NCBI RefSeq assembly: GCF_003352185.1
Contig: NZ_CP029608.1
Location: 868,001 to 932,000 of the forward strand
Reading direction: 5' to 3'
DNA: 64,000 nt
Origin: Pseudomonas kribbensis
GTDB lineage: Bacteria > Pseudomonadota > Gammaproteobacteria > Pseudomonadales > Pseudomonadaceae
Shown here: piece after piece, positions 35,740 through 46,478 of the stretch
Numbering within the stretch: the first letter of the stretch is position 1
How the letters are laid out: the number at the start of each line of letters is the position of its first letter
The notes under the pieces: model-generated
Databases searched by the model: none
Told to the model about the DNA's origin: nothing
Seen by the model: only the letters and a program-made list of their open reading frames with translations
Made by a program: the position numbers and the translations under genes

Positions 35740-36105
35740 TCAGTGGCAGATAACCGGCTTCGAATCGGCCGCCTGCTGCAGTGGGTCAAGTTTGCTCAGG
35801 GCGCTGCTGACCAGCATCTCCGCCAACCCCGCCAACTGATGCATCGCAACGATCCGCGCCCGTTGCACCTCATCCGGTCGATGGACGAGATCATGCGCCA
35901 TCATATTGAGCGCCGCGAGATTCTGGCTGGCGTGGGTCAACAGCGTGACCAGATCGACGTCGGGACGCACGCTGAAGATCTGATCGACCGGAAGGAGCCG
36001 GGAATTGCGCCTGCGGGCAACGGTAATTGGCCGTTCGGAAGTCGAGATCGTCCTGGACTCGGCAACCGGGGAATTTTCGGATGGATCGGGGGTGTCTTTT
36101 TTCAT
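35740..36105 (-). CDS. DUF3077-like small protein
   Basis: 121 residues. The body VDQIFSVRPDVDLVTLLTHASQ, then a helical LAALNMMAHDLVHRP and MHQLAGLAEMLVSSAL, fits the DUF3077 pattern of small Pseudomonas proteins. The N-terminal ~35 residues are polar and probably disordered. No function is known. It is the last gene before the duplicated segment at ssrA and a terminator follows it. Confidence 0.62.
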   Translation of the reverse strand: MKKDTPDPSENSPVAESRTISTSERPITVARRRNSRLLPVDQIFSVRPDVDLVTLLTHASQNLAALNMMAHDLVHRPDEVQRARIVAMHQLAGLAEMLVSSALSKLDPLQQAADSKPVICH

Positions 36106-36210
36106 GACCGGACTCCATGTGAGGGGTGATCCTTGCGCTTCGGCGGGGTAGTGCCGTTCACCTGTTTGTTGCGAGGGGTGGAGGGTAACCGGGTGGGGAA
36201 GGGGGGGGCT

Positions 36211-36623
36211 AGTTCATGGAAGTCGACGCGGGTTGAGGGAAATTTCCTAGGATGCTGGCAGTGAGGGTTGGAGCTCGCTCACCGTCAGCGCGTTCCCGAA
36301 GTGGTGCTCCCATAACTTCACGCCCAATTCACCCGAACGATCCACCCGAACGATCCAGCGAAGATCCCACGGTTAGATCGGTTAGCAACGTCGGCTGCAA
36401 CCCGGCGTATAACCGTATTTGATAAAGATGTGGTCTGCGACGAACAGGCTGTCATCGTCCGACGCGGGGTCCCAGCCAAGCTGACGCTGCAGGGGGGCTT
36501 TCATCGTGACGTTCTACCTTGGCGACGCTTGGAAGCGCTCCGATAAGCGACCGAATGCCCTCAACCAGCCAGGGTGGCGGAGAAGCAGGGTTGTACGTCG
36601 ATGATCAACAGCGCCAGGTGCAT
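36211..36623 (-). pseudogene. Decayed isochorismatase-family gene
   Basis: Reads MHLALLIIDVQPCFS like the intact gene at 40057-40572, then loses one base and stops at about codon 21. Further on it lacks roughly 120 bp, including the segment with the catalytic Cys. It is clearly non-functional and is the left copy of the duplication. Confidence 0.8.
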
Positions 36624-36652
36624 GAGCTCTCTGGATATGAATCCCCAGATGC

Positions 36653-36681
36653 GACAAGGCCCGCACTTGGCGGGCCTTGTC
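36653..36681. terminator. Duplicate copy of the ssrA-downstream hairpin
   Basis: GACAAGGCCCGC / GCGGGCCTTGTC with an ACTTG loop, identical to the hairpin at 40602-40630. Here it has no full ssrA gene behind it. Confidence 0.6.
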
Positions 36682-36697
36682 GTTGAGAGTTGGTGGG

Positions 36698-37151
36698 CCG
36701 GGGTAAGTTGAATTCCTCCAGCAACGCACTAAGTAAAAAAGTTATATTGGCTAATATTCTATTTGGGGTGCCAAATGGAATGATGCATCCATATTCTTAC
36801 TCCTGTGATCGGGTTTGCGGTGAGTTGCTCCGTATTCGACGCCAGGCTTGCCCCATCGCCGTAGGAGCCATCCAGCTAGAGTGTATCGACGGGTTTGCGG
36901 TCATAGCTCTCTCGTCGGAGCTCATCCCAAGAATTGGCACGACGGCGAGAGCTAAAATCTCCCATCTTGGAATAGGAGATTGAAGTTCCTTGGAGTGTCT
37001 ACGACACTGCAGCTAGAACTGAGTGGTTCACATAAAAATCATAAAATTCACAGGTTTTAACAGGCTGCGAAAATATAATTAGTATGGGTCAGTTAGTTGT
37101 TGATGACGGTCGATTTGGTTCGATTTTCATCGGCTGTTAAATTTGACGAGC
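36698..37151. other. AT-rich non-coding stretch at the left edge of the island
   Basis: About 450 bp clearly richer in A+T than the chromosome, between the ssrA remnant and the restriction gene stop. Short open frames exist but none has a ribosome site or recognisable product. The change in composition marks the start of foreign DNA. Confidence 0.55.
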
Positions 37152-38150
37152 TTAAATATATCCGACTGATTCTAGGAATTTGTTGACTCTTTCAATTAGT
37201 CCGGAATTTTGTTCTTTGTGAACTACTACCCATTGAAATGCATTCAGCGCTGCGCGCTGCTTCAGTGGGTCCCATAGTGAAACAATGTGAAGGAGATCTG
37301 TTCGAGATAGTGCATGAATACCGAGAGCAGCTATCGACTCTCTAGCCCCTGAAACATAATTTTCAGAAACAATCATCCCTAAAGCGGCGCGCTCTGATAC
37401 TGAGGATGAGAAATGGGCGAATGATCCAATGTCTTTTTCTGATACAACAAAATGTTTTACTTCGGCCGAGATAACTAGCTTATCGCCCTCCCAAGCGTCA
37501 ATGTCTCCAATTCCTTGTGTGCGAGCCGAACCTGCTCTAGCTTTGCGTGCCTCAACCTGCAAGTGCGGAGCGTCTGCTCGAATATATCCAAACACCATCG
37601 CTTGAAATGCAGCACCTGTAGGTTCGCCCTTCGCCCGGGCAGAAAAATCGAAGCTTTCAAGGAGCCACTTAAAAATAGGGGGCTCAACTTTAACTGTGCT
37701 TGGGTCAAAGCTCTGATCTTTAAGCTCGTTGAGTACAAAGGCAACTGTCGCGGCGATGATCCATTTAAGATCTTCTTTAGACATACCAACTAAAGCGTCG
37801 AGCCATTGCCGGTAGTCGCCCCATTTTCCCGTTGCATAAGGTTGGGAGCGTGGGTAGTCGAGTCGGTGATGGTCGACAATATAGAGGTGGTGGTACCGCT
37901 CATAGGCGGGTCGAATGGTTTTCTGCCCACCACCAGGCAGCGCCACGGTTAAAGTGGAAACACCATCCGTAATCTGTGGGTAATCGACAAATAGCTTGGA
38001 GAGGGAGGAGTAGCGTTTTTTGTAGGTCTCCAGCTCAATCAAAAAATCACAGAAGGCAGGGAGGAGGCCGCCAATGTATTTCCTCGGTTTACCAGCACCC
38101 TCGCCACGGAAGTCGCGAATCATTGCGTCAAGTACTTGCTGCCTATCCAT
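37152..38150 (-). CDS. Type II restriction endonuclease with PD-(D/E)XK motif
   Basis: 332 residues from ATG 38150; a TTG 24 bp upstream is an alternative. The catalytic core GIGDIDAWEGDKLVISAEVK gives D218-x11-E230-x-K232, the PD-(D/E)XK arrangement of nucleases. The rest has no similarity I can name, which is normal for restriction enzymes. It starts 42 bp after the methyltransferase stop on the same strand, so methylase is made first. AT-rich and foreign to the chromosome. Recognition site unknown. Confidence 0.75.
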   Translation of the reverse strand: MDRQQVLDAMIRDFRGEGAGKPRKYIGGLLPAFCDFLIELETYKKRYSSLSKLFVDYPQITDGVSTLTVALPGGGQKTIRPAYERYHHLYIVDHHRLDYPRSQPYATGKWGDYRQWLDALVGMSKEDLKWIIAATVAFVLNELKDQSFDPSTVKVEPPIFKWLLESFDFSARAKGEPTGAAFQAMVFGYIRADAPHLQVEARKARAGSARTQGIGDIDAWEGDKLVISAEVKHFVVSEKDIGSFAHFSSSVSERAALGMIVSENYVSGARESIAALGIHALSRTDLLHIVSLWDPLKQRAALNAFQWVVVHKEQNSGLIERVNKFLESVGYI

Positions 38151-38192
38151 TGCTTCGCCGTCCAAGCAAAGCAATGGAGAATGCTCACTGAT

Positions 38193-39317
38193 TCAAACTG
38201 TGTCAATATCCTTGATTTTTAGTTTACTGAGCTGAGGTATCGCTTCTGTGGCGAGCCGGAAATAGTCCCCATCTCGCTCGGTGCCGATGCTTTGATATCC
38301 AACGGCATTCGCAGCTGCCAGGGTAGATCCTGATCCTGCAAATGGGTCGTAAACAATCCCCTCACTCAAAGGTAATGAGGCTCGGACCAGTTGTCTCAAA
38401 AAACCTTGAGGCTTTAATGAGGGGTGGGGTGCAATACGCTTTTCGCTTGCGGGAGTCGGGTGAGACCGGATGACATCGCCAAAAGGTCTATCTTCAGAAA
38501 TACGCCTGAATCCACCAGTGCCCCATTTTCTCAGGTTGTCCTGCACTCGACCTTCTAGTGGGGCGCGTAGGACTACCCAAGGCTCATGCATGGAGCGGGG
38601 CATAACGCTGACACCTGAGAATTCTTCATGGGCGTTTTTTGGTCTATCGCCACCCCGCATTGTCATCACCAGACGACTAATGTAGCCCCTTAACTCTAAG
38701 CCACCCTCACTCATCGCAGATGCGACAATATGAGCAAGCAAAGGGTTGGATGCAACAACGATATTCGCTCCTGGGACTGCCACCCTAGCGATGTGCCGGG
38801 CTAAATCTAAGAAGAAAACATGCATCGCGTCTCGATCACCATCCGTTAAGGTGGTGAACCTAGGCAGAGGCGCTCGTTGATGACCGTCGAACGCTGGAGG
38901 TATGCGCCATACCCCACCTTTACCCGCTCGCAGCTTAGCTTGCTCAGCGTTTGTATACTCAACCAACCCATAGGGCGGATCAGTCACAATCGCATGGACT
39001 GATTTCGAAGGCTGTTCACGGAGCCAATCGAAGCAATCAGATGAAACAAGGCTGGATTTATCAAAGTTGAAGGTAGGTTGTTCTTTTAAAAGTTCGATCT
39101 GAGGGGAGGTACGTCCAGCTAACTTATATCTTCCTCTTTCGACTCTTTCAAAAACCTCAGGCTCATTTAAGTTTAAATATGAGCGAACCGAAGACTGAGC
39201 TACGGTGCCTAATCGGGTTTCAACAGCTTTATGTATCTCTTTGATTGGTGCTGAATCAGTAGTCGATAAAAAATCAAAGATTGAATCCCTAATGCAACCT
39301 GGTGCTATTCGCGTCAT
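38193..39317 (-). CDS. DNA methyltransferase (beta-class N6-adenine/N4-cytosine)
   Basis: 374 residues from ATG 39317, chosen because GGAGGAAGGT lies directly before it; an upstream start has no such site. Residues ~5-70 form a winged-helix-like domain (IRDSIFDFLSTTDSAPIKEI, then GRYKLAGR). Catalytic motif IV TDPPYG lies at ~112-117 and SAM motif I DPFAGSGST at ~324-332. The order IV before I defines the beta class. It protects DNA from the endonuclease encoded just downstream. DPPY is compatible with adenine-N6 or cytosine-N4 methylation. Confidence 0.87.
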   Translation of the reverse strand: MTRIAPGCIRDSIFDFLSTTDSAPIKEIHKAVETRLGTVAQSSVRSYLNLNEPEVFERVERGRYKLAGRTSPQIELLKEQPTFNFDKSSLVSSDCFDWLREQPSKSVHAIVTDPPYGLVEYTNAEQAKLRAGKGGVWRIPPAFDGHQRAPLPRFTTLTDGDRDAMHVFFLDLARHIARVAVPGANIVVASNPLLAHIVASAMSEGGLELRGYISRLVMTMRGGDRPKNAHEEFSGVSVMPRSMHEPWVVLRAPLEGRVQDNLRKWGTGGFRRISEDRPFGDVIRSHPTPASEKRIAPHPSLKPQGFLRQLVRASLPLSEGIVYDPFAGSGSTLAAANAVGYQSIGTERDGDYFRLATEAIPQLSKLKIKDIDTV

Positions 39318-39421
39318 ACCTTCCTCCAATAGAGGATGATTCTGACGCAAAGACGTCTTGACGTCAATTTTCAAAGATCGGCGGCTGCAGGTGTTGGCCG
39401 AAATGCTCCCCTAAGACTGCG

Positions 39422-39832
39422 TTTCGATCCTTGTAGCTGATGCGGGTTTTCGCCGCCCGTGGATCAAAGCTGTCGAGGCAAAAGGCTGGTATTACGTGGG
39501 GCGAGTGCGTAACCGAGACCTCTATCGTAGCGACGCACACACTTGGCTGCCGGTTATAAACCTTTACACCCTGGCATCGGCGTCACCGAAATCACTGGGG
39601 CGGATCGAGATGACCCAAAGTGCTCCGCACTTCATCCATTTGTACTGTGTCAGGCATTCAGCGAAGGGTCGCAAACACCAGCTTGTCACGGGCTCAATCG
39701 CCAAAAACAAACTCAGCAGGCAGTCAGCCATCCGTGAACGCGAGCCCTGGTTTTTGGCCAGTAACCTGCCGAAAGATCAATGGAACCCATCGAAAGTCGT
39801 GGCCATCTACAAGCAGCGCATGCAGATAGAAG
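39422..39832 (+). pseudogene. IS4-family transposase fragment
   Basis: Reads VADAGFRRPWIKAVEA, then after a one-base loss near 39481 VGRVRNRDLYRS, EMTQSAPH, AKGRKHQLVTG and NKLSRQ. It ends at YKQRMQIEE, the IS4 Y-(2)-R-(3)-E signature with the catalytic Glu. Both ends are missing and the frame is broken. It is a remnant that shows past transposition in the island. Confidence 0.82.
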
Positions 39833-39835
39833 AAG

Positions 39836-39925
39836 ACGGAAAAGGGGGCGACGGAAAAGGGGACAGATTTATAAGCGGAAAAGGGGACAGATTTATTATG
39901 AATGAAATCAATCTCTCCCCTTTTT
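39836..39925. repeat. Short GGAAAAGGGGACAGATTTA repeats with an inverted partner
   Basis: Two exact 20-bp units at 39852-39871 and 39876-39895 (24-bp period), a partial unit at 39836-39847, and the inverted TCTCCCCTTTTT at about 39910-39922. The same word often accompanies transposase remnants in proteobacteria; here it follows the IS4 fragment directly. Confidence 0.7.
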
Positions 39926-40056
39926 CAATTGGCTTCGCGTGTCTTTTTCATGACTGAGCTCTATGGTTTCATGCTCCCGGCGAACTCCTTTGGCAAACCA
40001 TCTGCCGGCTCGCAGCGGAGCGCGAAGACTAGCGCTCGGAAGCACCTTGAACCAGT

Positions 40057-40572
40057 TCATGAAAGTCGACGCGTGCTGCAGGACACTTCCTGGGACGCCT
40101 GCAGGCAGGAGCGAAGTTCACTCGACGACAGTGTGTGCTTGAAGTGATGTTCCCACAGCCGCACACCCAGCCCACCCGAACGATCCAGCGACGAACCCAC
40201 CGTCAGATCCATCAGCAACGTCGGCTGCAACCCAGCATCAAACAGCGCAAATCCAGCAGCGAGGCAGCAAGTCTCGGTCTGCAGGCCACAAACCAGCACG
40301 CGATCCAGATTAAGACTTTTCAGGTACTCGATCGTGTCCGGCGACGGCGCATAACCGTACTTGATGAAAATACGATCCGCAGGGATCAGGCTGTCATCGT
40401 CCGGCGCGGGGTGCCAGCCGATCTGTCGCTGGAAAGGGGTGCGGCTTTCGTCGTGACGTTCGACCGTGGCGACGCTCGGCAGTTTGCCGATCAGCGATTG
40501 AATGCCGTCGACCAGCCATTGCGGCGGGGAAAAGCAGGGTTGTACGTCGATGATCAACAGTGCCTGGCGCAT
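40057..40572 (-). CDS. Isochorismatase-family cysteine hydrolase
   Basis: 171 residues. Catalytic triad by alignment to the family: D9 in LIIDVQPCF, K71 in FIKYGY, and C102 in VCGLQTETCCLAAGF. This superfamily includes nicotinamidase, isochorismatase and N-carbamoylsarcosine amidase; the substrate here is not evident. It lies directly downstream of ssrA. Its homology with the decayed left copy runs past its own stop, so the C-terminus may be original. It probably represents the native chromosomal copy. Confidence 0.85.
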   Translation of the reverse strand: MRQALLIIDVQPCFSPPQWLVDGIQSLIGKLPSVATVERHDESRTPFQRQIGWHPAPDDDSLIPADRIFIKYGYAPSPDTIEYLKSLNLDRVLVCGLQTETCCLAAGFALFDAGLQPTLLMDLTVGSSLDRSGGLGVRLWEHHFKHTLSSSELRSCLQASQEVSCSTRRLS

Positions 40573-40601
40573 GAGCTCTCCGGATAAAAATCCCCAGATG
40601 C

Positions 40602-40630
40602 GACAAGGCCCGCACTTGGCGGGCCTTGTC
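40602..40630 (-). terminator. Hairpin downstream of ssrA
   Basis: Perfect 12-bp stem GACAAGGCCCGC / GCGGGCCTTGTC, 9 bp after the tmRNA CCA end. It is terminator-like although the T run is weak. Confidence 0.65.
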
Positions 40631-40639
40631 GTTGAGAGT

Positions 40640-41029
40640 TGGTGGAGCCGGGGGGATTTGAACCCCCGTCCGCCAGTACTCCGCTGTCGGTACTACATGC
40701 GTAGCCGTGTCTATTAAGTTAACCCTCAGCGACCCGACGGGCAGGGTGCTTTGGGCGAGTTGTGTAAGTTTTAGCCGCTTCGTCCACAACGTACTGCACG
40801 GCGATTCTGTTCTATATGACAATCATTTCGGGTTTACAGACATCCCCTGATGATTGCTGGGCCCGAAGGCACCAGGAGTGCATGTCAGCTGCAATTAAGC
40901 AGCGAGAGCAGCACCGTATTGGTCGTCATTGGCAACTATAAGAAGTTGCAACAGTGGATTTACGACTTCTGTTACCAAGTCGGCATGCACCTAGAGTTTC
41001 GCAACCGGCGTCGAATCCTAAACGGCCCC
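40640..41029 (-). ncRNA. ssrA: tmRNA (transfer-messenger RNA)
   Basis: 390 nt. The 5' end GGGGCCGTTTAGGATTCGAC and the 3' end with T-arm GGGGGTTCAAATCCCCC and GGCTCCACCA are the universal tmRNA termini. The tag frame at 40895-40933 starts at a GCC resume codon and encodes ANDDQYGAALAA followed by TAA, a tag of the Pseudomonas type. tmRNA rescues stalled ribosomes with SmpB, which is encoded at 50234-50716. Its 3' end is the integration point of the island to the left. Confidence 0.97.
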
Positions 41030-41095
41030 GAACTCATTGCCCGGTACATCTGTTCGAGCAACAAGCACGCGCAGTGTACGCCAAACGGCTCGCAA

Positions 41096-41115
41096 GGCCA
41101 ACCCGAAGGTTGGCC
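41096..41115 (-). terminator. Hairpin after the small periplasmic protein gene
   Basis: GGCCAACC-CGAA-GGTTGGCC, a UUCG-type tetraloop on the minus strand, 9 bp after the stop of the gene at 41125. The T run is short. Confidence 0.45.
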
Positions 41116-41124
41116 GGGCCTGGA

Positions 41125-41403
41125 TCAATTGTTGGTGCCGGTGGATTTGCGCAGTTCCAGAATGGTTTGCGAGGTTTCCGCAACACAGTCATCGATCTTG
41201 CCCTGGGCCTTGAGCGCCTGGGCCTTTTGCACGCTGGTTTCAGCACGCTGGCTCAGTTCGGGCGACGAAGACAGCTGCCCCTTGGCATTGTTGATGGTCT
41301 GGATGTTGGCATCGCACAGGTCGGCAGGCTTGTCTGCAGCAAAGGACGTGGAAGCCATCATCGAGGCAGTAACGAACAGACCTAACAGTACAGAACGTTT
41401 CAT
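41125..41403 (-). CDS. Small secreted hypothetical protein
   Basis: 92 residues from ATG 41403 (site AAGGAGATTCAT). Signal peptide MKRSVLLGLFVTASMMASTS with cleavage after AFA-like SFA. The mature ~68 residues are helical and polar with two cysteines (DLCDAN and IDDCVAE) that could form a disulfide. No domain is recognised. It sits between the lactate operon and ssrA. Confidence 0.72.
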   Translation of the reverse strand: MKRSVLLGLFVTASMMASTSFAADKPADLCDANIQTINNAKGQLSSSPELSQRAETSVQKAQALKAQGKIDDCVAETSQTILELRKSTGTNN

Positions 41404-41533
41404 ATGAATCTCCTTGAACTGAGGGATCCCGACTTCGCTGGCCGTCAGGACGGGCAACCGAATGGAGGAAAAGCCCCGATTGTTCGGGGCCTGTTCTGTG
41501 GACTGCGGTCGTTCGCAGGGGTTCTATTTTTCT

Positions 41534-44352
<2,819 letters not shown>

Positions 44353-44356
<4 letters not shown>

Positions 44357-45024
44357 TGGTCCTCCAGGATCAACACCACCAGGTCTTTCGGGCCGTGGGC
44401 GCCGTAGGCCAGCACTTGTTCGATGTCGGCGGTTTTCGACGGGCCGGACACCAGCAGCGCGTTGGTTGGCATGCCTTGGGCCCACTCGAATTCCTGTTGG
44501 ACCTGATAGAAGTTGTCGCGGATCTGACTGGCTTTAAGCAGGGCGAAATGCACCGGCGGTACCAGGCTCATCAGCCGTGGTTCTTCGCGGGTCGGCCAGA
44601 GAATCAGGCTGCCGGTGGCGGCAATGGCGCCGAGGGTGCCGGTGAGGCTGGCCGGGGTGTCGTTGAACAGCTCGGCTTTCCAGTCTTCCATCGGCCGGTC
44701 GTAGGATTTCAGTGCCGGCAGATCAGGATTGTTCGCCCAGTGCTGTGTGATGCGTTGCCCGTGAGGCGTTGTCGGCGCGATCAGCAGGCTCGGCAACTGA
44801 CGGTCACGCAGCAATTGAGCGAGCAGCGCCGGCCACGCTTCAGCAGACGTCAGGTGGATTTCGGTGTGCACCGCTTCCATCAGTTTGCGCAGTTGCGGGA
44901 TACGTTGTTCGGCGCTGTAGGTGTAAGGCCGGGTCACCAGATCGACATCGAAGTTGTCGGCAATCGGTGTGGTACCCGTCAGACTTTTACGCAACTTGCC
45001 GAGGATTTTTTGCTTGGCGCTCAT
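44353..45024 (-). CDS. lutC: Lactate utilisation protein LutC
   Basis: 223-residue LUD-domain protein, third subunit of the L-lactate dehydrogenase complex LutABC. Motifs include SLTGTLGAIAATGSLILWPT and SGPSKTADIEQVLAYGAHGP, the conserved LutC C-terminus. ATG 45024 overlaps the lutB stop by one base (TGATG) and its own stop overlaps dld by ATGA, so translation is coupled. Confidence 0.93.
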
Positions 45025-46478
45025 CAACGGTCTCCTTGTTTGGCCAGGTGCTCGCGAGCCATGTCATGCAGCGAGCGGGCGGCGGGTTTGGGAGCGCTGT
45101 GGTTCTGCGTCCACGGGCCGACGTTGTTCGGCGCCAGGGCGCGCAGGCGCGTGGCGAAAAACGCAAACAGTCGATACAAAGTCGGCGAGCTGTTGAGCTT
45201 TGCCCAGGCGTTCCAGATAAAGCGTTCCTTGCGCGAATACTTGCTGCCCTGGCCGCGCATCACTTGATGAGGGCTGTCGGGAGCTTTGACGTTCTCCTCG
45301 CGCAGGCGGCGCAGCAACGCGGGGATAGGAATTTTTACCGGACACACTTCACCGCAGGCGCCGCACAACGAAGAGGCGCTCGGGTGATCCGGGACTTTCG
45401 CCAGGCCGACCATGTGCGGGGTGATGATTTTGCCGATCGGGCCGGGGTAAACCTCGCCGTAGGTGTGGCCGCCGACGCGGGTGTAGACCGGGCAATGATT
45501 CATGCACGCGCCGCAGCGGATGCAGTTCAACGTCTGGCGCAGTTCGCTGTCGGCAAACGCCTGGCTGCGACCGTTGTCGAGCAATACCAGATGCACTTCC
45601 TGCGGGCCGTCGAGTTCGTGTTCCTTGCGCGGACCGGAGATCATGTTGACGTAGGTGGTGATCGGGATGCCCAGCGCCGAGCGGGTCAGCAATGACAGAA
45701 GCGGCACCACGTCGCGCAGGTTCTCGACGACTTTTTCGATGCCGGTGACGGCGATGTGCACCGGCGGCACCGTGGTGGTCATGCGGCCGTTGCCTTCGTT
45801 TTCCACCAGCAGCAGGGTGCCGGTTTCGGCCACGGCGAAGTTGACGCCGGAGACGCCGATGTCCGCTTCGAAGAATTTCTGCCGCAGGACCCTGCGACCG
45901 ATCTGAATGAGTTGGTCAACGTCCTTGGTGTATTCCACGCCAAGTTTGTCGTGGAACAAGGACGCGACCTGACCGGCATTCTTGTGGATTGCCGGCATGA
46001 TTATGTGAGAAGGCTTCTCGTGGTCGAGCTGGACGATGTACTCCCCCATGTCGGACTCCAGACATTCAATGTCCCGAGCCTCGAGGAAATGGTTCATCTC
46101 CATCTCTTCGCTGACCATCGATTTGCCCTTGATCACTTGCCGCGCCTCGTGAGCGCGGATGATCGAAAGGACGATGCCATTGGCCTCGTCCACCGTTTCC
46201 GCCCAGTGCACTGTCACACCGTTGCGGGTCAGGTTCTGTTCCAGTTGCTCGAGCAGGTCGGGCAACTTGGAGAGCGCGCGGGCACGGATCGCATTGCCCA
46301 GTTCACGCAGGTGTTCTCTTTCGTGGGCATCGCTGAAAGCCGCTGCCCGCTTGGTCATCAGTGAATCCATCGCGGTGCGGAAGTTGTTCCGCAACTGCGA
46401 ATCGCCCAGGGCGTTGTGCGCCCGGGTGCGGAAATCTTCTTCTACGGCAACCGTAGGAATAATCGTGGAAGTGCTCAT
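45024..46478 (-). CDS. lutB: Lactate utilisation iron-sulfur protein LutB
   Basis: 484 residues from ATG 46478. An LUD domain (GVNFAVAETGTLLLVENEGN) is followed by two 4Fe-4S motifs, CIRCGACMNHCPVY and CGACGEVCPVKIP, and a DUF3390-like tail. It transfers electrons from L-lactate with LutA and LutC. The start overlaps the lutA stop by ATGA. Longer upstream frame residues are the read-through of lutA sequence. Confidence 0.94.
   Translation of the reverse strand: MSTSTIIPTVAVEEDFRTRAHNALGDSQLRNNFRTAMDSLMTKRAAAFSDAHEREHLRELGNAIRARALSKLPDLLEQLEQNLTRNGVTVHWAETVDEANGIVLSIIRAHEARQVIKGKSMVSEEMEMNHFLEARDIECLESDMGEYIVQLDHEKPSHIIMPAIHKNAGQVASLFHDKLGVEYTKDVDQLIQIGRRVLRQKFFEADIGVSGVNFAVAETGTLLLVENEGNGRMTTTVPPVHIAVTGIEKVVENLRDVVPLLSLLTRSALGIPITTYVNMISGPRKEHELDGPQEVHLVLLDNGRSQAFADSELRQTLNCIRCGACMNHCPVYTRVGGHTYGEVYPGPIGKIITPHMVGLAKVPDHPSASSLCGACGEVCPVKIPIPALLRRLREENVKAPDSPHQVMRGQGSKYSRKERFIWNAWAKLNSSPTLYRLFAFFATRLRALAPNNVGPWTQNHSAPKPAARSLHDMAREHLAKQGDR

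Larger units (their letters stand above)
36211..36697. repeat. Left direct repeat (decayed copy of the ssrA-downstream segment)
   Basis: Matches 40053-40660 in the same order: isochorismatase remnant, 12-bp-stem hairpin, then the tip of ssrA (GAGAGTTGGTGG). The last ~140 bp look close to 90% identical by eye; the left part is more diverged and lacks about 120 bp internally. Similarity stops at the ssrA 3' end. With the right copy it brackets the restriction-modification island. Confidence 0.8.
40053..40660. repeat. Right direct repeat (intact ssrA-downstream segment)
   Basis: Contains the intact isochorismatase gene, the hairpin and the ssrA 3' end, and corresponds to the decayed segment at 36211-36697. 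The two copies flank about 3.4 kb of foreign DNA. Confidence 0.8.

Noticed and set aside
36690..36983. 97-codon open frame at the left edge of the island
   Set aside because: No ATG with a ribosome site, begins inside the ssrA remnant, and no recognisable product.
39836..39925. CRISPR-like array
   Set aside because: Only two and a half 20-bp units with 4-bp gaps and no cas genes; fits mobile-element repeats instead.
40640..40700. tRNA-like T-arm and acceptor end
   Set aside because: It is the 3' end of tmRNA; the matching tmRNA 5' end and tag frame are present about 390 nt away.
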